DNA of 64,000 nt from Telopea speciosissima (Eukaryota > Streptophyta > Magnoliopsida > Proteales > Proteaceae): positions 52,495,878 through 52,559,877 of the forward strand of contig NC_057926.1 of assembly GCF_018873765.1 (NCBI RefSeq). Reading direction: 5' to 3'. A model generated the notes under the pieces. The model made no database searches. It saw only the letters and a program-made list of their open reading frames with translations, and was not told the origin of the DNA. A program made the position numbers and the translations under genes. Positions 21,564 through 35,255 of this stretch are shown here, in pieces (position 1 is the first letter of the stretch; each line of letters opens with the position of its first letter).

Positions 21564-23596
21564 CCATTTGAAACAAAAAAACGCCAAAAATGAACGCGTT
21601 ATTTGGAAAAATAAATTGTTATTAATTATGGTGCTGATTTGTTCTCTTCTCCCTTGAAAAAGACACTAAAAATAGAAATCAGTTTTTTTTTCCCTTTAAA
21701 TTTCTCTGGACTATTACCAAACTTTTTCATTATGAGTGACAGTTCAAAAGAACTATAAATCTTATGGTTCTAAGCATCCCTATATAAACCTAGTTTTATC
21801 TTTGACCTCTCTGGTTCACTTCAGTGCTGCTTACTGTGATATGGGTCCCATCTCCCAAGCCTTTAACAGCCTTGTGATGCTTTGCTTGCTACAATTTGCT
21901 ATTACCCTATTACACATATATAGTAGCGGTGTCAATCATTCGGTTTGGACCGGTTTCGGTTTCAGTTTGGTTTCATCGGTCTCACAGTGTGAGAATGAGT
22001 GAATTCAAAACATGATCTAATAAGGGTACATTGGTTTTGATTCGGTTTCGATTTGATTTTAATTTGTTAACGTGTATATTGAAGATAAGGATGGATCGGG
22101 TCTATGACTGGGCCATCAAGATTCGCTGATTATAATGCTTCCTTAACTATCTCTCATATCTAAGATACTCTACCAAATATGTCTCATGACTTGGTCACCA
22201 AGATTGTTGGTGATACCCTAAAATATCCTACCATACTTATCTCCTATAATTGTGCATTCACCTTCTATACATATGAGTGTCAATTGATGTAAAAATCATT
22301 CACAATAGTGACATATATGACTATGTAGGCCTTGGATTTCTTTCTTCCTTTACTTTCTTTAAACAATTTGCAATCCTAAACTTAACATGATTTCTTTTCA
22401 GTTTCTCTTATCGGCTTATGTCTCGAGTTGGTTTGAGTTTGTCATGTAAATATATTCAAAACTGTGAAGAAAAAATGTATTCGTAATGCATTTTGAGCTG
22501 GGATCAGTTTCTTACTAGGTTTACATCCATTTTGGTCCTATTTTTCAAGTTCGGTTCAATGTCTTATCAGTTTCGGTACAGTCCAATTTAGTTTCAGTAT
22601 CATAAAATCCTAATCCGAAACACGGTAACATACCCACAAGGAATTCTCAAAGCTGTCTTTCTAACATAGATCCTCTCATAAGAAAGGAATTTTTTTTTAT
22701 AGAAAAAAGAATGTTACTTGGTCGCGTGGCTCCAGCACCACCTAGACATAGAAGTGTGTCGGCTCCTCTAAAAATAAAAAATTGCATATGTATTGATGTC
22801 CTTGTACGTACTCACATTGGTCCCGCGTTGATGCAAGGACTTATTTTTTTCTCTCTCTTTTCTAATCATTGTGGATTTTATTTTTTTTTTGGGTAGAATC
22901 ATTGTAGGTTTCTTGGTATAGAAACTGAAACACCATCCAATATTCAATTTATTGTCATTATTGGACGCAGACATGAGCCAACCTTTTAGTTTTAATCCTT
23001 TATTTTATGAACACCAGAAACCGGGACTACATGTTAAGCCCTTAATTTGGGTTTTGAAATTTGTTTAATTTCCTCTCCAGATTTAGAAACTATGGCTAGC
23101 ATTTTAACAAAGCACTACTGAACCGGCTTTTGTGGCTGTAATAAGAGTTCTAAACCAAACTTCTACCAGAATTTTTTTTTTTTTTTGATGGATTCTATTA
23201 GTATATTTGGTTAGCTTTTTCTCATTGAGACTTAATAAAACTCTCCCCACACAATTTGGGTGGTTGATTAACAAGTGAACAATTCGTGCAATGTGGCATA
23301 TGATTATGGTTATGGTGGATCATCAAAAATTTGTCACATTTCAATGATGGTACGTTCCCATATTTTTCAAAAATATATGGGAAAATGTTCTCTACACTGG
23401 GGCGAAGAATGCGCTCAAGCCCCATACACATGGGGGTGGGCAAAATGACCAGCCCCGTCTCCTGAATGACCGAAATGGTTGTTCTGTCTTGCCCCATGTG
23501 TCTGGGCGCAGCCTATGCGCTCCCAGGCAGAGAACATCACCCCAATATATAAAGCCAAAGAGTTTTACTCTGTGCTAATAAAAAAAACCTTATGTT
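21564..23596. other. Intergenic, upstream of protease and repeats
   Basis: No gene seen. At 21929-22060 there is a GGTGTCAATCATTCGGTTTGG block of the same type as the element at 9791, with no matching right end. The stretch 23375-23540 (GGGAAAATGTTCTCTACA through CAGAGAACATCACCCC) has inverted ends GTTCTCT/AGAGAAC and is a probable MITE. Confidence 0.35.
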
Positions 23597-24231
23597 CTTT
23601 GCCCCATAGTTAGTAAGTTTGGGTACGGCAATAATACAGGAACGCATACGTACAACAAGTAATCGGCCCACACGACAATAGGTCGTTTTAAAAAATCTAG
23701 TGCAATAAACCGTGTACGGCAATTAATTGGTACGTGTTTTAATACATTGCTCTGAAATAGTATGAGAGCAAAAATATGGGTTTATCCTATTAAAAATCAA
23801 GGAGAAAATTGATTTTTTTGCAACTAAATTCTAATCTTCTCATGCACTCATGAACACTTAAAACCAATATGATTTTTCAATTTAAAATCATTTCTCATTC
23901 TTTTGGATCTCTACATCTAATATAAATTAAGTTTAACCAATTAATATGGTATTTAATACGATGATTAATACATTAATCTGTATTAATACAGCAATTAATA
24001 CGACATTTAGATTTAGGTTTTAGTTTTTTATTTTATTTAATTACATTAAAATAAATAAATATGTATTAATATGACAATTAATATGGTGATTAATATGACT
24101 GCTTTTAAAAGTCGCATACGGAATTAAGCTACCCCATAAAATACGGTAAGAGTAAAAAATTTGAATTATACGGTCGGATACGATAATTAATATGGCAATT
24201 AATACGCGAACTTACTAACTATGCTTTGCCC
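23597..24231. mobile_element. hAT-like element with exact 8-bp TSD
   Basis: Element 23605-24223 (619 bp) has inverted ends CATAGTTAGTAAGTTTG and, from the right, CATAGTTAGTAAGTTCG. It is flanked on both sides by CTTTGCCC (23597-23604 and 24224-24231), an exact 8-bp target duplication. The interior consists largely of degenerate TTAATATGGCAATTAATACG-type repeats and encodes nothing. Confidence 0.8.
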
Positions 24232-27200
24232 ACATATTTGTGCCATGTGGAAAGATTATGAGGCAATTATAATTGTTGGACATGTAGGCTCCTTTTGAAT
24301 GCACGAGAAATGTAAATATTTCCCTTAGAATGTGAAATATAGTTTATAGGAAAAGTCATTTTGGGTATTTGGTTATAAGGAAAATGCAATATTTCCAGTC
24401 ACTTCTCTTCCTCATTACCCTTGCAACCAAATGGAGCCATAGAGAAATTTGGAATAGTCCATGTATCAAGTTTCATACTCAAATTTTGAATAGGCCATGG
24501 AAAATTTTCAAATGTATATATTTTTTAAAATTTGGCACTGATTTTACCCGTAGTTGGAAAACCAGGTTTTCTGACTCGACTCGTCTTTTAGAAAAAGCTA
24601 GTGACTCGGCCTTGTCAAACCCGATCAAGGCAAGTCTCGTTTTACTTTTTTATGCAATAAATATGTATAAATTAATAAAAAAAAAATAACGAAAAAAAAA
24701 GATATGGGAAAACCAGAAAAAAAATCAAGGAATCACATATCAATGCATCTTGAGTTTATACAATTGAACAAGAGAAGGGAGTCGAGGAGTTGAGGGTTTC
24801 TTCCTGTTTTAAACTACAAATTTACTACTTAACTCAAGTCAGTTTAAGTGAACCTCCTTTATGGATTTTTTTGAAATGACTAAATTCGTCGAGTTTGTCA
24901 TGATTCAAGTAAAAATACCGACTCTTACTTGACCCTGGATAATTTATGACCCATACTCGTCATTTTTTACCTTGACCTAGTCTACACGACTCTTGACTAA
25001 GTTCTCCAAAATCTTGACTCGACTTAGTGACTCCCCAATCAAAACCCAGTTTTCCAACTATGACTTTTTACCTAAAATTTCTCTTCTATTTCTTTCATAA
25101 TATTTATGAGAAAATGAGTACTTATTAACATAAAAACATTGTTACCACATAACAAGAATTTCTTCAGAACAAAAGATTCCTTCTAAATTCATTATAAAAT
25201 GTTGCTACTGTTATTCACTTTTTTTTTAATAGCATGAAAAAAATTGACATAATATATTAATATCTTTTATTTCTTCCTTTTTGGTTCTTGGGTTCTAACT
25301 TCAGAGTCCAATCATGTTTGGGTTGTAGGGGAAGTGGGGTTGACTACTTTCCCCCTGAAAGAAAACATGAATTAAGGCAATACATCTATAGAACTTAAAA
25401 GTGAGACTTTCAATCGTCTATTTTTATTTTTTTTTTCTTTTCAAGCTTCATTAATTAATCATCTGAAGCCTTTAATTAGGAGATGGAAGAAGGAGAAAGT
25501 AACAAACGAAGGGGACATCTATCAAAGTATTGTTGATAATGTGAAACAGTCACGGGCCTACCAAACACATAGAAAGTAACTCACGGATCTTATAATAACA
25601 AAGACTGTGTAGTACATTGCTTCACAATTCTTATAATGAAGGGAAGGGAGAGGGGGAGAGGATAGGACATGCTGTTGGCTTTCGATAAATTAATGGCATA
25701 CACCAATCACAGGGTTGGACACATGAGAATAAAAGGGTCTTTTTCAAAAAAAAATGAAAGAAAGAGAATGACGCGTGCTGAGCACTCTGACCACGTGGCT
25801 AACCTTTCCCCAATGAATAAATAGGAATAAACATATCTGAGATTTTTTCCAAATTTTTTTTAAAGGATTAGGAGGAAACAAATCTCTTTCATACATGTGA
25901 GAGGTGGTTCTATGGTTTAATGGGTTGGTAATGTCAAGTTTATCATGAGTAGGGGTTGGCATGTCTCATCCGTCATCACTGTTGATAGCCCTTAGTTGCA
26001 ATGGTGGCATCCGTGATCACAGCTGGTCTGTAAATTACTCTAGTTATTTATGATACATCTTTTAAAAGATTTTACTATATATGTTTTGTCTCTCATAATT
26101 GTAGAACTCAAGATCTACCTAATGATTCTTTTGACAAAGTAAAGAAAACAAAATTTTTAGTTCCACATTTGTTTTAGAAAGAGTGAATTGAGGCTTAAAT
26201 AATTTAATGGAAACTACAAGAGTAATTAGGTCAAGACTTGATATACTCTTTTCTTCGAAGGGGGTTCAGGGTTTATAATGGGAATTCGTATTGAGCCGGG
26301 TTGTGCGTGGCAAGGCGAGGCGAGGCAAGGGACTCTTGTGTATGTCTTCCTTTTTGTGCTAACAGTTGATCTTTGTTCGACGTCGTTCAGAATGTACTAG
26401 ACGTCGACAATGGATCTTTTTTTTGTATCTTCCCTCTCTCTGAGAGACGCACCTCTTGAACCCTTTTGGACAGATGTTTCCCAAGGTATCTCTCCTTTAT
26501 AAATAGAAGACGTATATTTATTTTATTTATTTATTTATTCCGGGTTATCTTCCTGCCAGCTCATCCGCAGCAAGGATTATTTAGAGCATTTTATTTGTTA
26601 ACAAATTTTAAGATAATGATCTAATTGTCCTTTCATTAGTGGGTCCACTCATAATTCACTTGTTTAAGTAGCTACAACGGGGACTTTTTTTTTTTGGTGA
26701 AGCTACAAGGTCCCTATTTAATAAAAGGAGAATAAAATTTTTGGCTCTAATATTTATTTTTGGGAGAAGTTTCATTGAGCAAGTTGCATAGGGAGTACAT
26801 TAATGAGTTCGACAAAACAGTATTGAGATCATTTCATGTGAGGAGGAGAGATAAACATAGAGGTGCTAGCGTAATTAATGAAAATCAATTGGAATCAACT
26901 AGAATCACCTGGAATCGATCAGATCGATCATAGATGATTCCAATCTGAATTGGCCGATTCGACCGAACTGATTCTGATTTTGAAAACAGTGCTTCCTTTG
27001 CCTCCACCTTTTCTTTAAACAGATCTTAGATGGATGATGGCTATACGTTCATCTCTAGTGCAAACTTTCCTACCATTTGTAAGCATGCAATTTGTGGGAT
27101 CTTCAGCCCATAAGAGTAAATTGGTGGATGTTAAAAACAAAATATGAACTTGCAACTCAAATTCTTAGGGCCAAAATTTGTCATTTTCTTATTGGGGAAA

Positions 27201-28900
27201 GTTTTTCTCCAACCATAGAAGACGATTCACCCACCATCCTAGGGTTCACAAACCTCTCCTAGGGCTTTGGTATGTTCCAAAATACCCTCCCAATACCCAT
27301 TACCACCCTCTCCCGCCCCTCGGTGAATGAGATCCCATTCACCGTGGGTGAAGGGAAACTGGGTCCTTTCTTTTTTGGTAAGAAACTAAACTAATGATAT
27401 GATAATGGGAGTGTCTCTCTTTACAACTTGACACCTTCATTTGTCTTATTTCTAAAAACATTTAATCCAATTCTTTCAATGAGGGTAAATATATTATCTC
27501 ACATAGCAACTGTATTAAAATGACTTTCAACTTTTTTAAAACACCTTTTTTACCCCTTGCATTAAATACTACATCAATTACCTTTTGAAATAAAACAATG
27601 GGAGAAAAAATGGGGGTGCGGTTGTGTCTAGGCACAGGGCAGCGCAGCTCATCGCACGCGCCCAGGTACCGTTCTCTTTCCCTAATACAATGGATAAAAA
27701 AGCAAATTTACAAATAGTTTCTTTGATTCTGAATGCAGGGTGGTCAACAGGCAGTTCAGGAATGAAGCTTGCCTCCCTAGCATTGCTCTTTCTTGATAAT
27801 AATCAGATAATTAGTCATTTTTTGGAGCTAGTAAGCAATTAAAATCAATAAGAGGGGGACACTAAAGTCATAAGCAACCACACAGACAAGGATTTGTAAC
27901 ACTAAAGTCTCTGGCCATAAAAAGTCTTTAAATTCCTCTCCACATTGTATGCACATGCATGCATATCCAAACCTTCTTAATGCCCCATGCTCTTTTGGAC
28001 CACCTGAAGCTTCTCCCCATTCCCAACATAGAAATACCAATCGAATCTTATCTTGATAGTATTTATTCAATAGAAATTTTTTGTAGTATGAAAGAGAACT
28101 TGTATCAGATTGGTGAGTCTACAACACTACAAACCTGTATGCTTGCATGAACATGGTGCATGTGGGCTGTATAATTATTGGCAATATAGATAGAACTTGG
28201 AAGTATGGAGCCATAATCACAAGTATTTTGTTAAGACGGTTTTCAAAATTGGAAAAAAAAAAAAAAAATGAATCATAGATTCTATTTACTCATGCTAATC
28301 CACTGGATCTGACCCTCTGAATGGATTGAAAAAATGTATTTTAGACGCCTAGGACTAGGGTAGAACTCGTCCTTAAAAGCTAGACATTAAGGAGAGGATG
28401 TCCAAGTCCATATAAGGACTCACATCGGTCTATGTACATCCGATGTGGGATCTATTACTTTTGCGAGGAACCCCAACAACACCAACCCAAGAGATGATCA
28501 CCAGTGGATGGAATAACTGTTTACATTTACAGGGCCAACTATAATACTAGTATTCAATGCATAAACATGGTTGAATATCTATTACCTGGTGTACTATAGT
28601 GCATTAGGTATATCATTGAACAAGGCGGATTTCTTGGTACCATAAAGGGGAACCCGAAACCCAAAAGGTAAGCTTTAAGAACCACATACCTTCTTAAATA
28701 GCAAACATTTCTTCCCACTTCAACAGAGAAGAGCTTCATATAAGCATAATGTTTTGCTAAAATAAGTTTTCTTTGCCCTAGAGAGAACTTACTGGGAAAA
28801 TCATCAAACTATTATATTATCTGAGCATTTTAATTAGAATTTCCCTCAGTATCTATGTAGGTTCAGGTTTCAATATCTTATTCTTTCTTCTCAGCTCTTC
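24232..28900. other. Intergenic, no gene seen
   Basis: A long AT-rich stretch without a recognisable gene on either strand. It includes a repeat block (about 28340-28480) shared with 17600-17720, an A-run at 28252-28268 and an ATTT-type run near 26517-26540. The longest frames (for example 24369-24689) show no domain. Confidence 0.35.
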
Positions 28901-29781
28901 TTACCTTTCCACTAACTGATGAGAGATCACCTCAAAAACTTCTTCAACAGGTCTTTCGGCTCTGAAAAATAGTACCAGTTAGCAGTTGTCTACCTACTAA
29001 TATGTTAAACCTTCATATTATAATTCATGAAAGGAGAAACAGAAGAAGCTGTTTCCCAGAGTAGCAGCCAAGGAGGCCTATTCCTAGATGGATATGTAGC
29101 TTGGTTGGCACTCAAAACTTTGCAGACATGCTATGCATACCACTGTCTACTTGAGTAGTATGCTTCAACAATATGCATTTAGAAACAGCCGAACATCAAG
29201 GAAACCATCCTTGACTGCCAGTTTTAGGAGATAAAAAAAATCTCCAAATCCTTTTATTTGGTAACCTACCTTACAATGCCACTTGGGACTCTAAACTACA
29301 ACTACAAGAGAGAGAGAGAGAGAAAAGGGGGTGCCTTAAAGCACAAAGTGAAAACAGGAGAGTAGGGTTGTCGAAATCAGGATGGGAAATCGGATCGGTG
29401 AGTGCCGATTATGTTCCGAATCGGCCAGATCAGTAACAGCTGATTCTGATTTTTGATACAGTGCAGGAGAGTCAAACCCGTGATCTCCTGGGACGCTCCA
29501 CTCTACCCGTAGGATACCAACCAACTGCACAAGCAGTTTGTCTTCCTAATCATTAGATATCATATGTCCAAATTTAAAGAATAACTTAAATTAAAAAACA
29601 AACTCTGTTTTCCTCTGTCAAATGAGAAACCTCCCAATTAAAAAAAGAAATCATGAACATATAATTACCTCGCAAATCTTGCCCTTTGATCTGTAATATT
29701 CGATTACAGGTAGAGTGGACTCTTCATAAACTTTAAACCGCTTTAGTATTGTATTGTATCAATGTTATCATCATCTCTTCC

Positions 29782-30021
29782 TGTTAGCAAAACCGTGAGT
29801 AAAAAAGAAAGAATGAGAGAATAGAATGGCTTGATTTCATTGATAGGTAAGCCCCTCTATTTATAATAGAGGGAAATATTACAAAGGGATATAAATAGAC
29901 AAAAATATCCCTAACTACCTGACTCAATAAGAATAGCTATCTAATCCTAATAACTTAACAACTAAGCAAGCCCAAAAGGACCAAAATACCCCCACGATAT
30001 TCTGGATTACATATTCCAACA
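29782..30021 (-). repeat. copia-type LTR inside the kinase exon
   Basis: 240 bp, reading TGTTGGAATATG to TTTTGCTAACA on the minus strand, with a TATA-like TATAAATAGAGGGG. On the internal side lies a polypurine tract (AGCTTGAGGGGGAG), so this is a 3' LTR with some internal sequence beyond 30022. The opposite LTR was not found. GGAAG of the kinase exon adjoins the outer end. Confidence 0.75.
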
Positions 30022-31109
30022 CTCCCCCTCAAGCTAGATTATACATATTAGTAAAAAGAAGCTCCAGCTTGAATAAAATGGGAAGAAACAGAGTTGCAAT
30101 AGAGTCCAACTTGACAGATGAATGAAGCTCCCAAATAAACCTTCAAGAACTTGAAATAATTGTTCTTAAAAAATTGGGCAGACTTGATCACCAAAGCTTT
30201 CACCAATCTTCAATAGTGGTCCAGTGATGAATCTCAGATTGTCATAGTGACATAAAATCTTGAAGTGAAAGATTAGGGCAGCAAGCAGCAAAATAAACTG
30301 AATCAGGCAGGAGAAACAACTGAATCAACCCAACTGTAAACCCTTAAATAGGCAGGAAACAACCAAATATCTTCAGGAAGGAAACAACTTTCATTCCCTT
30401 CCTTTTTGTCTTCTGTCCAAGTTGACTGCCCAAGTCTATCAACATTCGACAAGACAGACTTCTCGACTTTATCAGCAAAAACAGTATCAACCATCCCTTT
30501 TCTCTGAGAGTGTAAAACCCCTTCTAAGCTCAGGGCATGAAGAAAAGCTCTTCTCAGGTAAGAAAGATCTCCAACATCTCATCCGATCCATTAAGAAAAC
30601 CCCTTCAAGTTCTAATGCCGCAAAGTTTTCAACAAAACCAACCGTATGATCAGGGCTTTGGAGAGAAAGAAGCACAAGTAAGAGAAACAGCGGTACTTTT
30701 GGGGAACGGTTGCAGAGATTAGAGAGTGGATGATGCCGGCTGAGATTGAACAACAAACTTAATGGGCCCAATCAAGAGATGAGAACAGGTTGGGGAAGAC
30801 TAAAGTGGATGTGGTAAGAGAAACAAAGGCTCTAATAAAAGAGAGATTAGCTGAATTAGTAGTGATATCTTTAACATAATTAATAAGAATTTTTCTCCAT
30901 CTAAACACAAGTCTGGAAGTGTTTGCCCAATCCAACAGAATACTAGACAACAATTCAATAAAAAGGAGCAATTATCAAAACCAAATTAAGTAATAATTTC
31001 GAGCTTAAGAGAAACATTGGTATGCATACAAGGAGTACATGGAGAGGCAGCAATAAATACGGTAACTAAGAAAACTATTCTAACAAATCTTTAAATATCA
31101 AGTACTCAC
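30022..31109. other. Internal retroelement remnant or unknown insert
   Basis: The sequence begins with the polypurine tract of the LTR at 29782 and occupies the place where the missing kinase exons should be. Overlapping frames exist on both strands at 30303-30771, but none resembles gag, RNase H or kinase. I recognise no function. Confidence 0.35.
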
Positions 31110-31161
31110 CCAAAACAAAAACACAAGTGATTTTAATGTCTGATAAACTCCCATTTGCATC

Positions 31162-34100
31162 CTGAAGTTGAAAAGTAAACTTAGTATCAATTGGTGAATA
31201 TCAGAGGAGTCAGTAGAGAATTAGAAGCATACAAACTACCACAATTTAGTACTTACTCTATATTCTGCAAAAGTTAAAAAATGAGTGTGCTATCACTTGG
31301 AGGCCAAATTGACAATCATTTTCCCTAGCAGTATGGTTTGAGACAGAAATCATATGCTACATTTCCTTAGGTAGGAACTCTATCCTACCCTCTTTCTCAT
31401 TGGCACCAGCTTCTATGCCAGGGAAGGACTGGTAATCCTGATTTTCTACTGTAATGACCAAGATGGCCATAAAATCCAAGCTAAGCAGTGTCAACAGGGT
31501 TTGTTTACATCTGATCTACTTTGTTCATAACAACATTTGATGCATAATTACTTGACAAAAAGTCTAATAATTTAATTATTGACTGTAACTAATGCTAAAG
31601 AATTGCTAAACAGTATGTACAAAAGCCTCGGATGCAGACAATGGGAGCTGATGAGTAGTGCTTATTAGGAATTCCTCGTCAAAGACGAACAATTGCAAGA
31701 TCTATCCTCATCACCATGAAACTTTTGAAGATTACCCAGGTCTGTCGGTCAAGGATATAGACTCAACTCAAAACCTAATAGTTATACAATAACACACATA
31801 GCAACCAAGCTAACACTCAAATTGGTACTTCAAATGAACGTTATTTATCATATCTTAATATCTCAAATCCAGTCACAGAGAAGCTAGAGAAGCAAGCAAG
31901 AAAAGAAAGACAATTAACATTCGAAGGAGACTCAAAGTGAGACTGAAAGAGCATACGTACCTTCCTGCTTCCAAGCAATCAAATCCCTTCTACTTCACTG
32001 TAAATTAATGAAATCCTTCAAATGGAAGAGGACCTCTGACTTGTTCACCTTAGCCTGAAATGCAGTGAAGCGATTTAAAGAGATTATTATGAGCAGAAGA
32101 AGCAGAAGAAGACCTAGATTGGAATGGTTAGGGCTTAGGGGAGTTTGGGTAACTTAAACCTTTCATGCTTCTTGTGCCTTTGTGAGTTTCCCAAATCCCG
32201 CGGGAAAACCAAAGAGGCTTTGTTTGCTACCGTTGTAACTCGGAAAATAGATTCACTCGCTGCTCAGCCGATCCGAGTGGAATACCGAGTCAGTACTAAA
32301 ATAAATATAATTGAATCTTGGGAAATGATTCCCAACAAGGCCAACGTAGGGGAATTTTCCATGTTACACTAATGACAGTGTGAGAAATGGTATCATTCAC
32401 ATGAGGTATATAAATGATGAGAATTCAGAATCAATTCGGTTGAGTTATTCAGATTGGAATCGACTGTGATTGGTTTCAATTTACGTCAATTCACATAAAA
32501 CACTAGAATCAGTGAGGTTTTGAATCTAGGTGTCAATTCTAGGTTTTTCGAGACCGATTTCAATCCGATACTTGATTCCACATTTTGAATCCTTGCACAT
32601 TGATTGCGTGGGAATTTTTTTTTCTAAATTTTTGAAGAAAAATAAATTAAAAGCATAATCAAAAGAAGAGGATGAGGGATTCAACATAAGGAGGTTTGCA
32701 AGAGAAGTAATTGAGTGAGATAGACATGGTTTCTTCCTACTCCCTTATTTATTTGTATTTATGGGTTGCATTTTCTCCAAAAATTCTTTAAGACGGGTAA
32801 AATAAGGGTTTTTAAAAATAATTTAAAGAAATTTTTTTATTGAAACTAGTGAAAGAGAAATTATAATTTTACTCCCTCCCCCTCCCCCTCCCCCTCCCCT
32901 CTCTCTTCCCCTTCCCCTTCCCCTTCCCCTTCCCCCTTTTTAGTATAACACAATTATTTTTTATTGGGGGTTAAATCTTGTCATTTCACATGGCGAACGA
33001 TAAGTCACTTTCAATTATTTTTTCATCCCCATTTAAATAAACTTTAGGACTAAGACAAGGGGGCAATCAAAAGAAGTTTCCGATTTTTCGTGTCACTACT
33101 TAACTGACAAAAATCATACATTTATAGGGAAAAAGATCCTTGCTTGGTGGTGCCCCTTACGTCCTCTCACATGGCCCAGTGAAATGATGCCCCTACCCCC
33201 TAAGTGGATACTAAGGTGTGCTCTCCCATCGGCTTAGACGCTGGTGTAGAGATCATGCGACCAAGTAGCGATCTCATGCCCATATTTATTTTAGAACATC
33301 TTCAAAAGTTGATATTGTTTTGCACGAAAAATAAGGTTAGAAACTATTTAAGGTGTCAATAAGAAAATCACAATAGTGAAGACCTTCTAAGTAATCCTAA
33401 AATAAGTTAGGTCAATATTGGCCAAGCATCACCAAGAAAATCTGGTACAGACCTTTAACGAACCAGGTTTTGCTTGGCCACTCTGGTATAGGGCAATCAT
33501 ATACTAACTTAGGCCCAAGACTTCGACCGGTTTTCTTTAAGAGGTTTTGTTATACGCATGGTATATATCTATTTTGAGAAGTTTTCCTACATTGTGAGTG
33601 AAGGAAAAGTACACCCATCTAGGGTCATAAATGCTCTTCCCCCCTATAATTAGAAGTCGATAATCCTCCCACTTTACATCAATAGCTTGTACTGCGCTAT
33701 TGATTTCCATGTGGAGATCTGTTCTGGTCTTACTTGTCCGGAGGTTTCTCATGATCAGCCAGGCCCTTAAAGATGTAATTAAGATTTTCGCAAACACCTT
33801 TGATGGACATGGCCTCCTCTTTAGGACATCTTTTTGATCCGGTGCCTGTGTGTAGGGGTGAATTTGTGTGCCCGGGGTATTAGTCAAGCCGAATGTCTTG
33901 ACACAAAATTATCTCTTGCAATTCTCTGTCTGGTCCATTTCCCCAAGTCCCTCTAATAGGGGGTGGATCCCACCCGAGCAGGGGGTAGGGTGGTCATTTT
34001 CACCCCCCTTCCTATGGGAGGAATTGCAAAAAATGAACGGGCAAAAAATTGTCGGGGATAAAGATCCTCTGGACACTCTCCTCTCACGGGTCTGAGCTCT

Positions 34101-34240
34101 ATTTATAGGCCTATATGATCAGGGAACACCTCATGATCGATCCCTTTCAAATATCAAATTTCTTTCAAATTCATCAGTTTTATCTATAGGCTATAGTCCT
34201 AAAGCTTCTTTAAGGCTTTTCAATTTCTTTTATGGATCTC
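31162..34240. other. Intergenic, kinase leader side and repeats
   Basis: An exon-like piece at about 31969-32079 (minus; edges TTTCAG and GTACGT) precedes the kinase remnant and could be part of its leader. The rest shows no gene. It holds the polypyrimidine tract at 32872-32937 and a fold-back relative of 19027 near 33947-34020. A 116-codon frame at 33537-33887 (minus) is unrecognised. Confidence 0.35.
32872..32937. repeat. Polypyrimidine hexamer minisatellite
   Basis: Two adjoining hexamer arrays, CCCCCT-type then CCCCTT-type, nearly free of A and G. The minus strand thus carries eight or more runs of four to five G spaced by one or two bases. Confidence 0.85.
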
Positions 34241-35255
34241 TAGTGGTGTCAATTTTTAGCCAGACCGATCGAGAAAATCTGAATTGAACCCTCTTCGGTT
34301 AGGCTTTGGATTGGGCATTTATGAATCGGTCAAAACTTAACCAGGCCAACCAATGGATTGAAATATTGAATGAAACTTTAAACCGGAAACCAAACCCAAA
34401 AAGTTTACAAAAACATGAAAACCAAAACTAAATCGACAATAACTCGATATGATAATGGACTGATCAGTGGCCCATTAAGGCAACCCGAGGCGGGATCCCA
34501 TTCTCGTACACTTCGGAGGCACACATCTAGAATCCACCATGTGGGGACTAGGGGTGAAACAGGGTCGGATTGGGTCGGGGTTTTTTATTACCCTAGTCCA
34601 ATCCTGAGTCCTTTTAGCTCAACCCAAGCCCCAACCCGGCCCTAGGTCGGACTGAGATAACTCAACCCAGGCCCAATGCTGTTGGGCTCAGCCTAGCTCA
34701 GCACGACCCTGATTGACACTTATTGGGCTGGGTTGGGCCGGATTAGCCCTGATTGACCTTGATTTTTACTAGGACCCAGTTGGACCTGAAAACTTAGTCC
34801 AATCTTAAAATTTTAACACAGGGTGGGGCTGGGCTTAGCTCGAGTCCTCAACTCCTGCCTAGCCCAACCTTGACCCCGAACTTGAAAATTTCAACCCTAA
34901 CCCGCCCTCAAGGTTGAAAAATCCAGCCCAAGCCCTGTTTGGGCTCAGGACGGGTTTGGGCCGATAGGGCCAAAATTACACCCCTATGTGGGACCCACTT
35001 GAGTGGATTCCATGTGTGCACCTCTAAGCGTATGAGAATAGGGATCTGTCCGAGTGGGGCCCACCCCCTTTTATTAGAGGCATTGGGAACTGGGCTGGGT
35101 AGGGAAGTGGAGGATATAATTTTCCATGAGAATAGGAGGCGAATTCAAAAAACAAACCAAACCTAACCAATATTAAACTTTGGTTTGGCCCAATACTAGA
35201 CCTGAACCACTTCAGTCCAATCGAAACTGGACTGAACCGACCGAGTGACACCCTT
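34241..35255. mobile_element. hAT-like repeat carrying a nested repeat
   Basis: Begins TAGTGGTGTCAA and ends GTGACACCCTT, ends like those of the element at 9791, with similar CGGTT/GAACC-rich arms. Its middle is interrupted by a second repeat at 34549-34986. No clear target duplication. Confidence 0.45.
34549..34986. mobile_element. Nested TIR repeat, GGGTCGG-rich
   Basis: Begins TAGGGGTGAAA and ends AATTACACCCCTA. The flanks TGTGGGGAC (left) and TGTGGGAC (right) are almost the same, a plausible target duplication with one base difference. It has no coding capacity. A similar block lies at 56852-57400. Confidence 0.55.

Larger units (their letters stand above)
28901..31161 (-). pseudogene. 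UMP-CMP kinase gene remnant
   Basis: Remnant of a nucleoside monophosphate kinase that would phosphorylate UMP and CMP. Exon 31110-31161 (AG and GT edges) reads DANGSLSDIKITCVFVLG, the strand just before the P-loop. Exon 29669-29781 reads GRDDDNIDTI, then after a 5-bp duplication of CAATA (frame shift) LKRFKVYEESTLPVIEYY and SKGKIC. The last exon 28901-28961 reads AERPVEEVFEVISHQLVE, then TAA. The P-loop exon and NMP-binding exons are absent. An LTR abuts the middle exon at 29782, and the phases of the last two exons do not fit. So it is broken in at least four ways. An upstream exon-like segment (about 31969-32079) may be leader. The family assignment is from remembered motifs. Confidence 0.65.

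Noticed and set aside
31969-32079. Short peptide MAKVNKSEVLFHLKDFINLQ as a gene
   Set aside because: Ends after 20 codons; more likely leader of the kinase remnant.
33537-33887. 116-codon frame, minus strand
   Set aside because: No recognisable family, no promoter or splice context; could be old repeat coding sequence, not supportable.
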